This document shows, one piece after another, positions 35,141 through 45,755 of a stretch of 64,000 nt of DNA; the first letter of the stretch is position 1, and each line of letters opens with the position of its first letter. Origin of the DNA: Diphasiastrum complanatum (taxonomy: Eukaryota > Streptophyta > Lycopodiopsida > Lycopodiales > Lycopodiaceae); contig CM055093.1 of assembly GCA_029204225.1 (NCBI GenBank), positions 29,897,777 through 29,961,776 of the forward strand, given 5' to 3'. The translations under genes and the position numbers were made by a program. The notes beneath the pieces were generated by a model. The model did no database searches. It saw nothing but the letters and a program-made list of their open reading frames with translations, and had not been told where the DNA came from.

Positions 35141-35930
35141 TGGTACATGCCCAACACATGAGACATAATGCAGAGGGATCACACAACCTCTCTTTTGTAA
35201 GTATTGTATTAAATTAAAGTCAAACACCAATGGTGCACTGTATTGCACAAAGCACAAAATATTGTAAATTCGACTCGAAGCATAAAATAGAATAAACAGA
35301 TTATTCTTGGTTGATAGTGCCTCGAAGCACAATAGAAAATATGGTGTGGCTCAATAGAAAAATATGAATAACACATTGTTAGCTCAACTTACTTGCCAAA
35401 ATTAAAAAAAAGCAAGTTAACTTGGACTATTAAGTTTAGAAATGAGCAAAAAAGTGCCCTCCAACTCATTTGGACCCAACTATATAATGGCCAAATCCTT
35501 TGTATTTCATGTTCTCAAATTTCATTTGTCAATCAAAGAGTTGAATTCCCTCCTTTTTGTGTTTATGTGAATGCTCTGAGAGAGGAAAAGAGAGAGAGTT
35601 GTTGTAAAAATTACAGCAAATAAGGATCCTAAAACACTTGAAATGATGAGGGAAACAATAGATTATGATTTCATAAGATTAGCACAAGTTGAACCATCAA
35701 AATCCATCAAAAATCTATGCTTGAACCTCACTAAATGGCCCAAATCCTTGAAGAAGGCTTCACACGTGTGAAAGTACGGCCTCCCACAGTCTGAGTACTG
35801 TACACCAGACCTACATTCAATCCTATAATCATTAGTAATCACAAGTACTCAAACAATTATGAACATAGAGAGCAATTGCACCATTATGAGAGAAAAAACA
35901 TGAAATTGCTTGATTAGGACAAATCACCAA
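35141..35930. other. Decayed LTR-like sequence
   Basis: CTTCACACGTGTGAAAGTACGGCCT… at 35,759 resembles 30,330 in the split LTR, suggesting LTR material in the same orientation. The remainder is AT-rich without recognised coding sequence. Confidence 0.35.
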
Positions 35931-35939
35931 TGAACCGTT

Positions 35940-36178
35940 GATCCTACACATGGACAACACCTCTGCAATTCATCTGAAAAAGGACCCAATGTTTCATTCT
36001 AGAACAAAGCACATCGCCATCAAGTATCACTTGATCAAGGATTTGGTTGAGAAGGATGAGCTAAAGACCGCTTCATACCGACAAAGCAGATGGTAGCTAG
36101 CATTGGATTAGGCAATGTTCAAAAGGCAGAGAGCCAACTTGGGAGTCAAGAAAATACATGCTTTAAGAGGGAGCTGAA
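35940..36178 (+). pseudogene. Copia RNase H end and polypurine tract
   Basis: Reads MDNTSAIHLKKDPMFHSRTK then HIAIKYHLIKDLVEKDELK, the RNase H C terminus of the same lineage as 13.75-14.17 kb. It is followed by AAGAGGGAGCTGAAGAAAC, a plausible polypurine tract preceding the LTR at about 36,180. Confidence 0.8.
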
Positions 36179-36179
36179 G

Positions 36180-36335
36180 AAACATTAAGTTTTTACTTTA
36201 AAGCCTTATTATTTTTCCTTGTCTTTTAGACTGCTGCATATATTTAACTAGTTTCTGCATAGTCTGCATATTTGAACTGTTTGTCGCACAATTTGCATTT
36301 TTTGCATTTTTGGTAAAAAGACAACAATAGGTCTA
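36180..36335 (+). repeat. Copia LTR fragment, inverted mate at 40.45 kb
   Basis: ATTAAGTTTTTACTTTAAAGCC … AAAAAGACAACAATAGG is matched in reverse orientation at 40,454-40,610 with around 85 % identity by eye. The two face each other across 4.1 kb. Confidence 0.8.
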
Positions 36336-37390
36336 AAATGACCCAAGATTTTGATTTATCCAACCTTCAACTTTTTTGGCTTTTTCATCACATACTCAGA
36401 GGGCTGACACTTCGGGTCAGGCTAACACTTCGGAGTATCCATATGCAAGCCAGGGTGAGGATGAACTATCGGACCTCATTTACTCGGGCGTGAAGTTTTT
36501 CAAACTGTCACGATCTATCGCCGCCATGCAACGTTAACAGAAACATACTTAAACGGATGTTCAGCTTAAACTTAGCTAATCAATCTTGTAATCCAATCCA
36601 GCATGATATATGTATTGGATCAGAGACAGAAACACAAAAAAAAAAAATGTAGAGAGAATTTTGAGCATAACACTTAGTGAGGTGCGTATCAAGGAAGAAA
36701 GATAGATCTAGCAGTAGCTAGTTCCATGCGTTGATCTGAAAAACAGGTAGCGCTCAAGAAAGAAGTTCTGTTGTACATCATTTTTTTTTTGATAATATAG
36801 ACGAGTACACCTTTTCTGCTCAATGTGCAATCTAAATTCTATTGAGAGAGATATTTTCGCTATCATTAGACATTATCTACTGTTCATAAACTTATTGTCA
36901 GATTAGCAATAGCTATCTGTTGCCCAGAGGATGACTGATTACGATTAGAGACCAAATAGAAGATTTAAAGATCAAATAAAAGATGAATATTTCAAAAGTA
37001 AAAAGACTTACTTATATTTATAAGAAATCAAATAAAATTTGGCCACATGGCTATATTTGATGAAGTATACAACTATTTTAAAATTGGCATATTTTGCCTT
37101 AACTACGGCCATGAAAAACAAACTCACTACAAAAACATCTCGTAGGAAATCGAGACTGATGTTTCGCTAGATTTTTTTTTTAGTAGCATCAACAATGGTG
37201 TCCGAAATCTCAACACATTTATTTTTCAGTTCGTCACAAAATTTTGGACCAAATCGGAAGAAAAAAATCAAAATAATTGTCGAGACAATCTATCTTATTG
37301 ACTAAATAGGCTTCATAGTCCTTATAGTGACCAGAATAAAAATAAATAAAAAATAAAAAAAAGTAAAAAAAAAAAAAGCCTACCTAGGAT
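36336..37390. other. No gene recognised
   Basis: LTR continuation and AT-rich sequence with A-runs near 36,635 and 37,335-37,376. It lies where the Ulp1 catalytic part of E2 would be expected, but I see no Ulp1 motif on the minus strand. Confidence 0.4.
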
Positions 37391-37394
37391 CGTA

Positions 37395-38109
37395 AGGGAT
37401 TCTAACAAAAAGATAATGTACTGGGACCTCGAGAGAGGAGGAGACTATCTCTACGGATCTCCCTACAATGTTGTTAAGTTCCTCTTGGTTTATCTCATGC
37501 TTGGGAGAAGAAATCTTTTGAGTAGCTTGAACAACAATAGGAGGAGAGGAGGCTGACTGTGAATCTGATTCAGAGTTTGATGACTCTGGAGAAGTGGAGA
37601 GGATGACGCGGGGGAGCTTGGCTAGAATTAGGAGGAGCTAAACTAGCTAGCCTATGGGATCCAGTTCTAAAGGAACGTAGTTGCTTCCTCTTCCTCCTAG
37701 AGATCATGGGCATATATGTTCTGTCCAATGGCAATTCCCTTGAGATCCTGGTGTTATCAATGTGAAGATATGAGTAATGCACCCAAAGCTGTCTGAGAAT
37801 TATAAAATTCTTATGCATGATTACCGTACACGACTAAGAGACAAGAATCCCCAAAAAACTAGGCCAGGTAAACCTCTTCAGCACCTGCATGGCAGTAGTA
37901 GTGAATCTCACATGCAACCCTAGGGACAATGTAACATTTCTAATAGATCGATTGAAAGGAGCCTTAGGAATCAACAATTTAGTGGATCTCTGCTCACTCA
38001 GCCATACCTGCTTCTGCCCACAATGATGGCCAATACCAAGGGGAATACGGACAGAGGATGGTTGGACAATGCTATGTTGGCGAGTTGTGGACTTGACACT
38101 GAAAATCAT
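37395..38109 (-). pseudogene. Histone H3-like / linker / Ulp1 N-terminal region, element copy E2
   Basis: From about 38,109 downwards a divergent basic tail leads to RSTKLLIPKAPFNRSIRNVT then LHVRFTTTAMQVLKRF, matching H3 alphaN-alpha1-alpha2 ([20 protein letters not shown]…LRFQSSAVMALQEA). After a frameshift, MHKNFIILRQL aligns to the IHAKRVTIMPKDI region. A basic stretch (SRRKRKQLRSFRTGSHR) and, after another shift at about 37,590, a Ser-rich linker (PESSNSESDSQSASSPP) follow. It ends with NIVGRSVEIVSSSLEVPVHY and LFVRIPYDP, which aligns with STVGKIISDLDLS…CVRFPIDPK at the start of the Ulp1-like region of E3. E2 therefore repeats the order H3 fold, basic linker, Ser/Pro linker, Ulp1-like start. 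Truncated before the catalytic Ulp1 residues. Confidence 0.65.
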
Positions 38110-38260
38110 TATTTACAGAAAAATTAAAACACAGATCAAAAAATCGAATATCGCTTTCGAGCGCAGTAGGCAACGGCAAAAAAGAAGACATTCCAAAAGC
38201 GTACTTGACAACGATATGAGGACAATGATGATCTCGAGCACAAAAGGTAAGACCAAAAAA

Positions 38261-38282
38261 ATAGTCCGACAAGTCGGACTAT
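38261..38282. repeat. Perfect 10-bp palindrome arms (ATAGTCCGAC-AA)
   Basis: ATAGTCCGACAAGTCGGACTAT is a perfect inverted repeat with a 2-nt centre, upstream of E2. It recalls the GTCCGTC…GACGGAC pair near the left end of E3, so it could belong to the E-element's left terminal region. Confidence 0.7.
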
Positions 38283-38464
38283 CACTCTCTTGCCTATCTT
38301 CCATAATGGAGTATTTTTGCAGACTATGTAACAATGCGAGTAAAATTGTAGCAATATGAATGGATCTAGATTAACATGGGATTTAGGAGAGTAGAGGAAA
38401 TAAATTCAACATTTTTGATGGATAATTTGAATATGATAAGTGGATTGCTAGCATTGCAAGATGA

Positions 38465-39190
38465 GCAACACTCAATTGTGAAGGTTGCGTAACGGGAAAA
38501 CACCACACGAAGAAATTCAAGAGAGGTAGCAAGAGTGGAGAAAGTGCTTGACTTAATATATAGTGACCTTTGCGGCCCATGTCATTATGAGGAGTCTACT
38601 ATTTTATGACATTCATAGATGATTACTCCAAGAGGACATGGATCTACTTCTTGAAATGTAAATCGGATGCATTTGCATGCTTCAAGGAATTCAAGGCTTT
38701 GGTGGAAAATTGGACGCATGAATTAAAGTGTTAAGATCTGATAGAGAGGACGAATACAAATCAAGTGATTTTGAAGCTTTTTGCAAAAAGCATGAAATCA
38801 AAAGACAATATACCCAAGCTCATATACCACATAGCAATGTGGTAGCCAAAAGAAAGAATCACACCATTTTGGAAAGTGTGTGATCAATGATGAAGCAAAT
38901 GGGATTAGTAAAGTTCTATTAGTCAAAAGTATGCAATGCGACAACCTTCTTGCAAAATAAGAGTCCCACTATCACAATTCCCAATGTGACTCTTGAAGAG
39001 GCTCTCACGCATGTCTATATTGGGTATTTAGTAGGCTTCTATTCTATGACCCTAGTGATCCTAGGAACATGCACACACAAACAAATCTCTTTGATCATCT
39101 TGTAATTTAGTGGCTCCACCAAACATCAAAAAATGTAGGCCTTATCCCACCTCATTTTTGCATGAGATCACAACAAAAGTAAAATGAAAA
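38465..39190 (+). pseudogene. Copia integrase relic
   Basis: Recognisable words include CEGCVTGKHH, KKFKRGSKSGES, YSDLCGPCHYEE (first Asp region), FIDDYSKRTWIYFLKCKSD and FKEFKALVEN, then broken pieces of the rest of the integrase through 39,190. Multiple stops. Confidence 0.7.
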
Positions 39191-40450
39191 CATTATTGTG
39201 TTATTGAAATTGACAACCAAATATGCACACATTCCACAATGGATCCTACTTGTTAGATTGTACATCAACATAAAGACATCCAGCCAATAACCAAAATCAA
39301 GGTCCCATGCAAATGTCACATAATTGTAATGGAGATTTTTCTTGAAAGGGCTCAGTTGAAAATGAGAGACTAGGAGTCATTGAGGACCTTTCCTAGCTGG
39401 CACCTCCAAGATAAACCAAGGCATAAATTCTGATTTATGTCTTAGGTTGGTTTCAGAGAAGCGGGGAGTACATTTCCAAGAATGGACTTATCCCATCCAC
39501 TGGTCCCTTACATCAATAGGAGCAAATACATCCATTTGATCATTTTCATCTTTTTTTGCCACATAGGACATCACTTGGAAATAGGTCCCACCTTGTATGA
39601 AAGCCCTGTGATTGAGCTACTCTTATAGCATATTTAGACCAAATAGAAGAGACAGTGCCCATTGACCACAAAAATGATTGATCTTTCAACTTGCAATTCT
39701 TCACTGGCCTCTACCTTTGAAACTTTTCATTTGAATGTCAATGTTTTGAGTAGAAAATGTTGAGTCTGAAGATATAACTAAAAATATTGTTTTTGTTTGC
39801 AACAATTAACATGATTATCTTAGGGTGGTTTAACATGGAAGAATCCAGGCCATTTCAAAATATACACTTACCCCCTAATTTGAAAGCTTAGGTCCTTCCA
39901 CCTCATTCCATGTGACACCCCCTTTTATTTGGAGGGCAAGGCATCTAATGTCTAAATTCAAATTAGATAAGACATTCACGTTTTTTATTGGAGGAAAGAG
40001 AAAGGGTCCACCACTTACCACATATACGCCAAGATGCCTAAAGTACTCCCTCGCATGTTGCCATCTTGTGTTACCCTAGATTGGCACCTCTTAATGCCAC
40101 TTAGGGGGAGGAATTCTCATCTCTTGTGAAATGGGGGGAAGACCTCTTGGAGTGGCTCCACCAATCAAAGTAGAGTGTTTGGGCCTTTTGGACTTACCCT
40201 CCACTTCATGAAACCCCCCTTAGTATGAACTAGATGCACATAAAATCTCCTTGAGGAAAGATTCAGGCTCAAAACCTTAAATTGGGTGGACCCTAGTCAA
40301 TATACCAATGTAAATCTTAATCTTATCAATACAGGTGACAAAAAGGAACACCATATAGGAAATTGCCTAGCTATATAGAAAAAGAATAAAGGCTTAGTAG
40401 GCATGGAGAAAGATAAATATCAACATGATGTTGATAATAGAGAAAGAAAA
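39191..40450. other. No gene recognised
   Basis: More even base composition than the surroundings, with C-rich strings, but no coding frame longer than chance and no match recognised on either strand. Confidence 0.45.
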
Positions 40451-40453
40451 TAT

Positions 40454-40610
40454 GTATGCCCCCTATTGTTGTCTTTTTATCAAAAGTGAAAAAAACACGA
40501 ATTGTGCGACAAGCACTTCAAATATGTAGACTGTGCAGAAACTAGTTAAAAATATACAACAGTCTAAAAGACAAGGAAAATACTAAGGCTTTAAAGTACA
40601 AACTTAATGT
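40454..40610 (-). repeat. Copia LTR fragment, mate of 36.18 kb
   Basis: Reverse complement of 36,180-36,335 (AACATTAAGTTTGTACTTTAAAGCC … GACAACAATAGGGGG). With its mate it brackets E2 and the integrase relic. Confidence 0.8.
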
Positions 40611-40689
40611 TTCTTCACATATATACATGTTGAACTAATATTTCAGATATAGATTTTTTTCTTGATGATGTTCTATCTATAATTCTAGC

Positions 40690-40890
40690 CTTCCAGTAAG
40701 ATCTAAATGATAGTTATGTCTTCTTGCTTTTTTGAAATTTTCCTTTTGTTGATGGATGCAACAAAACCCAAGAGTTTTTATGAATACTTTTTTGGCACCC
40801 ATAATCCATTGTTATCTTTCTCATTGAAGAGAAGCACAGAGTCGATCGAGGAGCACAGTTTCCTTGATGACGCCTTTTGTAATGTGTAGA
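40690..40890 (-). pseudogene. 5' fragment of E-element gene 4 (E5)
   Basis: The minus strand reads VLLFNEKDNNGLWVPKKYS, a stop, then KTLGF… and KENFKKA in a shifted frame. It aligns with 15.28-15.43 kb and 57.3-57.43 kb. On the outer side, TTTGGCGCTATATG…TTATTTCTAGTTAAC (40,941-40,980) aligns with E3 GGCGCCAAACC…ATAATTTTAGC…GGTTAAC (57,488-57,537), so the 5' untranslated part of gene 4 is present too. It marks another copy of the E family, mostly lost or diverged on its inner side. Confidence 0.6.
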
Positions 40891-40989
40891 AAGCTAGCTT
40901 GTTGATAATCTATGTAGATTTTTTTTGAAACATTGAGCTTTTTGGCGCTATATGTATATTATGAGTTATTTCTAGTTAACTAGTAAGCC

Positions 40990-41945
40990 ATGATTTGACA
41001 ATGTATTCTCATTAAAGTAGTCTCGATTTACTCATTCAAACTCTGCATAGCCTTCTCACACATCCATTTTGAATTTGGTTCAGTCCCCGCAGTGATGAGT
41101 TAGAAAGACAAGCCTCAACAAACATGATGACCAGAAAAAAGAAAAATGACTTGGAGACTCATTTTTTTTTAATTTTTAATTTTTTTTATAAGTATCCAAA
41201 TTTAAAATGCTCAAATAAATATATTGTAATGTTAAAAAAATGATGTATTTTGTAAGAAAATAATTCAAGCTACAAAAATTTGGTCGATAGATTTTCATAA
41301 ATAGCTTAAAATTAGCTTATATTAAATAATAATACTATTCAAAATAAAATCATTAGATACGCAACCACTAAAATACCTAAAAAATCTTTTTTGCTTACTT
41401 AAAATAAAAGTTTTGGTTTTTTTTTTTTAGAAATCTTAAAAGTTTTTAAAATTACAATTCTTGTATCGAAAGAAATATTTTTTAAATTATGCGAAAAATT
41501 TGAATCAATATTTTTTAAAATTCTAAAATTTTGAAAATCTTTACTTTTACCTACGTAAGTTTATTAAATATTTAAACATTAAATAAATGCAAATAAAATT
41601 ACTTTACAATAATCAAGATTAAATGATTTGTGAAAATTTTTAAATCACTCTGAAAAAATCTAAAAAATCTTTTTATTTGTTAAAATTTCTAACAATATTT
41701 TTTTAAAAAAATATATTATAAAAACACATCTAAATTTAGAATATTATAAACTTGACAAATCATTACAATTTTAATTTTGGTAATGATTATCAATGTTAAA
41801 ATTTTGAAAACATTTCAAATTCTTAATTTTAAATCGCTAAAAAATAAATTTAAAAACATTAAATCAATAAAGAAGAATTCAAAACACAATACATCAAAAA
41901 ATATACACGCAATTATTCTTCAAAACAAAAGAAAATTTTTTATTC
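40990..41945. other. Extremely AT-rich spacer
   Basis: From about 41,160 the sequence is nearly all A and T, with long A and T runs and only short chance frames. It abuts the 3' end of the methyltransferase-like gene. It could hold a transcription terminator or scaffold-attachment function, but nothing specific can be assigned. Confidence 0.5.
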
Positions 41946-43748
41946 TCAAAAATCATCGAGGTCATTTACATCTTTTTCTTTTTCTTGAGTAGACACTGTA
42001 CTTTCAAGTGGCACCTCTTTTACAATTTTTTCGACTACCGTTACTACATTGTAATCTTGAACCAAGACATCAGCAGATTCTCTTGTGTCATCTATTTTTC
42101 TGCTAGCAGGAGGCTGAGGTTTCTTGGACAAGAGAATTATTGTATCCTCGCTGTCTAAACTCTTTCCCACCTCAAATAGTTCATCTGGCAAAATTGAAAG
42201 AGATTTCATTCTCATTTTTACAAAATCAACTAGATTAATTCTAAATCTACTAACGTGTCTGCATTTCTGAACAACACATGCACTCGTAGTGCCGCTACCA
42301 CTAAATAAATCCAAAACCCAATCAATTGGGTGAGAAAAAATATCAGTTAAATGATTAATTAATTGTTGTGGCTTTTGGTAGGGACAAGCCACGGAACCCA
42401 TCATTGGATTCTTTAATTTTTTCGTCACGGCTGGATTCTGGAACAAGTTTTCAAAACTTGTTAGTCCGGAAGTGTTGTAATAAAGCATGGAGCGTTTGTC
42501 ATCTAAAGAATAATAACCGATGGTTATGTATTCTATTTCATTGCAAAGTCGAGCTCCTCCCGAGTTCCTGACATTGGGCTTGTACTTGACATGGAACATT
42601 ACAAGTAAAATAAGTTTAAAATTTTAACTTTAAAATAAAAATATGAATTAAAATACGAATTAATAATTCAGAAACTTAGAAACTTCTCACACAACATTCC
42701 CTATTCTCGCATTATAGAAAGTTAGTAGAGCTTTCTGTACTGATGCTGACTGCCAAGAAGAATGAAAAATAACAACTCTCCAAATTGGAGGAGTTGTGAC
42801 TTCAAGAAAGTCCTGCATAAAACTATGGATTTCAGTGAATTTGAAAGGGGAATCATCATTTAATGATTTTTTCATCTGAAATCCATATGGTATATCGACA
42901 ATGCAAAGTGTATAAGGTTTTTTTTTAAATTTTTTTTGAAATTTCTCTACAATCGCCCTCTTCAACCGAGTAAAAGCATGGTTGATCATCGACACTTTTG
43001 GGATATGAAGGTTTCTAATGGATCCTCCTCCCTAATGGTCTCACCCCGTGCCAATCTCTCTCCGTATCTTTTTTCTGCTTTTGCCTTCAGAATATGTCTC
43101 TTGAATTGCTCTGAAAAGTCTTTGTTTTTCTTGTCTTCGGGAGACTGAAAAAGAAAAAGCTATGCTTAGCATGGGAGACAAAAAATATAAAATAGAATAG
43201 GAAATTTAACTTATCAAAAAAAAAATAAAATAAAGAAAAAGCTATGCTTAGCATAGGAGACATAGAATATAGAAAAGAAACAATCAATAAGCACCTATGC
43301 TAGGCATGGGTGAAATAAATACCATGTCTCTAAACAAAATCAGAAATGGACTCAAGGATTCATTTTGGATGTTCAGAGGATAAAGCCTCTGGCACTCATC
43401 GAAATCTTAACAATTTGACCCTGTCACAAGGGCTTCTTGAACTTTCATAAATAATTCATGCCTGCATTTAAAAAGTATAATTGTTAAAAATCCAACAAAA
43501 TCATGAAAATCACTTTATTACAAAAGATAACATGAAAATAAATATTTAGATTATGACTATCACCTTTGAAATTCTTTTCCCATTTCTGCTAGAGAAAGTT
43601 GACCATTAGGAACTCTAGAAAGAACACTTATTATTAGCTCTGAAGAGATAATCCCTTGCATATTCTTCCACTCTGATATTTTCATTTCTGTAAGAATTGG
43701 CTTCAGAGTTTGAGTGCTCACAACTTTTTTCTTGTACTTTGAGACACC
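41946..43748 (-). pseudogene. DNA (N6-adenine/N4-cytosine) methyltransferase-like gene, multi-exon
   Basis: Coding segments: 43,748-43,564; 43,461-43,323; 43,144-about 42,693; 42,584-41,946. They join in consistent phases (2, 0, 0) with GT-AG borders. In segment 3 CIVDIPYGFQMKK matches motif IV (DPPY of N6-adenine enzymes, second residue I). In segment 4 CPYQKPQQLINHLTDIFSHP and DWVLDLFSGSGTTSACVV are the KP motif and the AdoMet-binding motif I (FxGxGT). The order IV before I is that of beta-group N-4/N-6 methylases (PF01555-like), mostly bacterial restriction or orphan enzymes. The acidic C terminus (KEKDVNDLDDF) is unique. Lesions seen: a TAA in segment 2 and a frameshift near 42,990, so this copy is probably dead; the start is missing. 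Introns show it has long been eukaryotic. Neighbours are E5 on one side and copia on the other, so it may be a transposon passenger. Confidence 0.75.
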
Positions 43749-44029
43749 CTAAGCAGGTTGGCAAAATCTTAATTTGATTGGATCTGTAGATAGTGAGATT
43801 TTTGGACTGTGTTTCAATCTTAGGAAGTGGCAAGAATCATTATATTGAGGATAGATCATAGGTTGATTAAGATTTCATGATTCTATGTGTTGATTTGCTT
43901 GGTATAAGTGCTAAAGAGAATTGAGTAGTTTCAAATCTTTGTGATTTCTCTTTGAAAACATTTGTTGTTGTTCAAAGGAGTTCTTTGTGCAATGAAATAG
44001 GTTGAAAGAGAAAATTAGGTCATTGTTAC

Positions 44030-45755
44030 ATGGCAACATCAAGTGGAGTCATGTTGGAAGCCAATGATAGGCTTACCTCAAATAACTATTCATTGTGAAA
44101 AGTGAGGATGGAATCACTTCTTGAGATGAATGACGGTTTGGATATTGTTGTAGGTTTGGATGAGAAGCCAGTAACACAGCAAGATCAAATCAGGTATGAT
44201 AAGAGGGCCAAAAGGGCTCTACACATGATCAAGATGAATGTTACCAATGAGCTTCTCAAGGAGGTTGGTAAGAGTACTTCATCTAAGGATGTTTGAGATT
44301 CATTGAAGAAGCTTTATGAATTGAGGTCTACTTCTAGAGTGCTGACGCTAAGAAGTCAAATCTTTTCTTGTTTGCAAAAGAGTGAAAAAAGTCCAAATAC
44401 CTTAATTTTGAAGATGAAGGCATTGAATGATGAGTTGGCTTGTATTGATGAGTGAATTAAGGAAGGAGAGCTTGTTCAAGTTATTCTTAATGGATTGTTG
44501 GATGCTTATGCTAACATTGTTCAAAGTATTGCTATCCAAAAGACTTTGCCAAGTCTGATAAATCTTCAAGAGATCTTGATCAATGAAGAATATAGGCTTC
44601 AAGCAAGAGGTGGATCTACATCAACATCTCAAGTTGGGGAGGAGGCTATGTTCACAAAGGAAAAATTCAAGGGAAAAAGAAAATGTAAGTGGTCTAAAGG
44701 GCAAGATCAAGGGGAGGCTTCTTCAAATGGCAAAAGAAGGATAGAGCAAAGCTCAAGTGCTTCTATTGTGGCATCAAAGGACACTTTGCAAGTGAGTGCT
44801 ACAAGAAGAAGAGAGATCAAGGAGACAGACAAGGTATTCTTACTCGTCATGAGGATGGTTTGGATGTTCAAGATGCAAATGATGCTGATTTTGTGATGTC
44901 TTCATGTATGTTTGTTAATCATAGAGATCTAGATCCATGGTGGATTGATAATGGAGCAACTTCACACATGACTTATCACAAAGAGTACTTCACGTCTTTG
45001 TTGGCATATGGAGATTACAAGAAGGTGATCTACATGGCCAATTACGGTGAGTGTGAAATCAAAGGGATTGGCACAATTCCTATTTCTCTCTCTACAAATA
45101 GGAATGTTCATTTGTAGGATGTTTGTTTATACGTTCCGTAACCAAGAATTTACTTAGTGTGAGTCAATTGCTAAGTAAAGGTTTAAAAGTTGAGTTTGAC
45201 GGAGATGCTTGCATGATAAAAAAGAAGGATGTCTTGATTGCAAAAGGTAAAAGGCAAGGGAAGTTGTTCAAACTAGGTGCTTGTGTTATTGCTAACCTAG
45301 TTGGATGTGTGGCAAGTGACCAAATACCTATTGAAGAGGTTTGTAAGATGTAACTTTCATTGATGATTTAGGCTAGATTTTGTTGGATCTATCTACTAAA
45401 GAGCAAAGATGAAGTGTATGTTGTCTTGTTAAGTTCAAGAATGCAAGGGAGAACCAATTTTCCACACAAGGATCAAGGGCTTAAGGATTGACAATGGTGG
45501 TGAGTACATATCTACCAAGTTCAAGGCCTTTTGTGATGAGTGCTAAAGCCATAAGGTTAAGTGCTAATCTTGATAAACCATTTTGGGATCAAGCTTTGTT
45601 GTGTGCCAATTTCTTGTGCAATAGGTGGCCGAGTGCTATTTTGAATGGAAGGACGCCTTTTGAGATGCTATTCAAGAGGAGGTCGAGTGTCAACTTTCTA
45701 AGAACTTTTGGATGCACATGCTATGTAAACATCATTCTTGATGACAGGAGCAAAC
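44030..45755 (+). pseudogene. Copia element I: gag, protease, integrase pieces
   Basis: A gag start (MATSSGVMLEANDRLTSNNY, about 44,033) is followed by gag with stops (RVRMESLLEMNDGLDIVVGL, KRALHMIKMNVTNELLKEVG). The zinc knuckle is CFYCGIKGHFASEC near 44,760, and the protease is PWWIDNGATSHMTYHKEYF (D-N-G). Then comes the KNLLSVSQLLSKGLKVEFDG linker, broken by a stop and frameshift. An integrase remnant with LRIDNGGEYISTKFKAF and …KPFWDQALLCANFLCNRWPS has most of the core deleted. It ends abruptly at about 45,755 where a second copia begins mid-gag. Confidence 0.8.
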
